Part shown: positions 63,747 through 64,000 of the stretch, piece by piece
Position numbering within the stretch: the stretch's first letter is position 1
Layout: each line of letters begins with the position of its first letter
DNA from: Sipunculus nudus
Lineage: Eukaryota; Annelida; Sipuncula; Golfingiida; Sipunculidae
Direction: 5' to 3'
NCBI GenBank assembly: GCA_026874595.1
Contig: CM049308.1
Span: 42,909,327-42,973,326, forward strand
DNA length: 64,000 nt
Translations under genes and position numbers: made by a program
Notes under the pieces: model-generated
Seen by the model: only the letters and a program-made list of their open reading frames with translations
Told to the model about the DNA's origin: nothing
The model's database searches: none

Positions 63747-64000
63747 ACGTTAAGCACGTTGTCGCATTGTTTATTTCTGTGACTTTCTTTTTACACGGTT
63801 CGGTTGTTTCAGGTGTCGGCATTTTGAAACTAATTCGCTACGCCTATGAAAGCGTCCATTACAATGCTGGAAACGGCAGCAACGGACAACAAAAAAAAAG
63901 AAAACAAACAGAGCTCGAAAGATAATTTGGTATAACCCACCATACAGCAAGAACGCCAAAACAATGTCGGGGTACAGTTCTTAAAACTTATGAAAAAGTA

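Larger units (their letters stand above)
63523..64000 (+). other. Start of the next channel intron
   Basis: It holds dispersed repeat copy 5 and a (TA)n tract. No further exon is visible before the window ends. Confidence 0.7.

Overview
The window is nuclear DNA of an animal, most probably a lophotrochozoan and perhaps a bivalve or gastropod mollusc. It is AT-rich and intron-rich, with GT-AG splice sites. It is crowded with (TA)n microsatellites, minisatellites, tRNA-derived SINEs, LINE and Ty3/gypsy remnants, and short dispersed repeats. No bacterial-style gene or operon is present. The assignment to molluscs rests on the repeat style and gene families and is an inference.

Two genuine genes are visible, both on the + strand. 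(1) From 7653 to 30645 an apparently complete 18-exon gene can be assembled by hand with consistent splice phases. It encodes a 1371-residue Notch-ligand-like (Delta/Jagged, DSL family) type I membrane protein: signal peptide, MNNL domain, a short divergent DSL domain, a DOS-type EGF pair, 25 further EGF repeats (27 in total), one membrane segment and a 63-residue tail that ends in an FxNPxY-type endocytosis motif. Fifteen of the EGFs lie in a single 1731-bp exon. (2) From 32801 to beyond the window end lie parts of a two-pore-domain potassium channel (K2P, TWIK-like). Three separate first exons (32801, 52167, 62278) each encode an N-terminus, the M1 helix and the start of the extracellular cap. 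All three end in phase 1 directly after the cap cysteine. Only one matching P1 pore exon was found (63382-63522). The simplest reading is an array of alternative promoters and first exons feeding one common channel body.

Layout: 1-2640, decayed Ty3/gypsy gag and a possible 3' LTR. 3230-5340, decayed LINE on the - strand. 5528-5870, SINE. 7653-30645, Notch-ligand gene whose introns hold minisatellites, a TA-flanked MITE and a LINE fragment. 30646-32800, its 3' flank and the upstream region of the channel. 33000-63381, the large putative channel intron region, with a pyrimidine-rich array, a 4.2-kb satellite containing a recent 1881-bp duplication, gypsy pol remains, two SINEs and many microsatellites. 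63382-64000, pore exon and start of the next intron.

The two genes are not known to act together. The first would act in cell-cell signalling at the plasma membrane, the second as a background potassium channel. All exon joins here come from reading splice sites and reading frames by eye; no transcript data were available.
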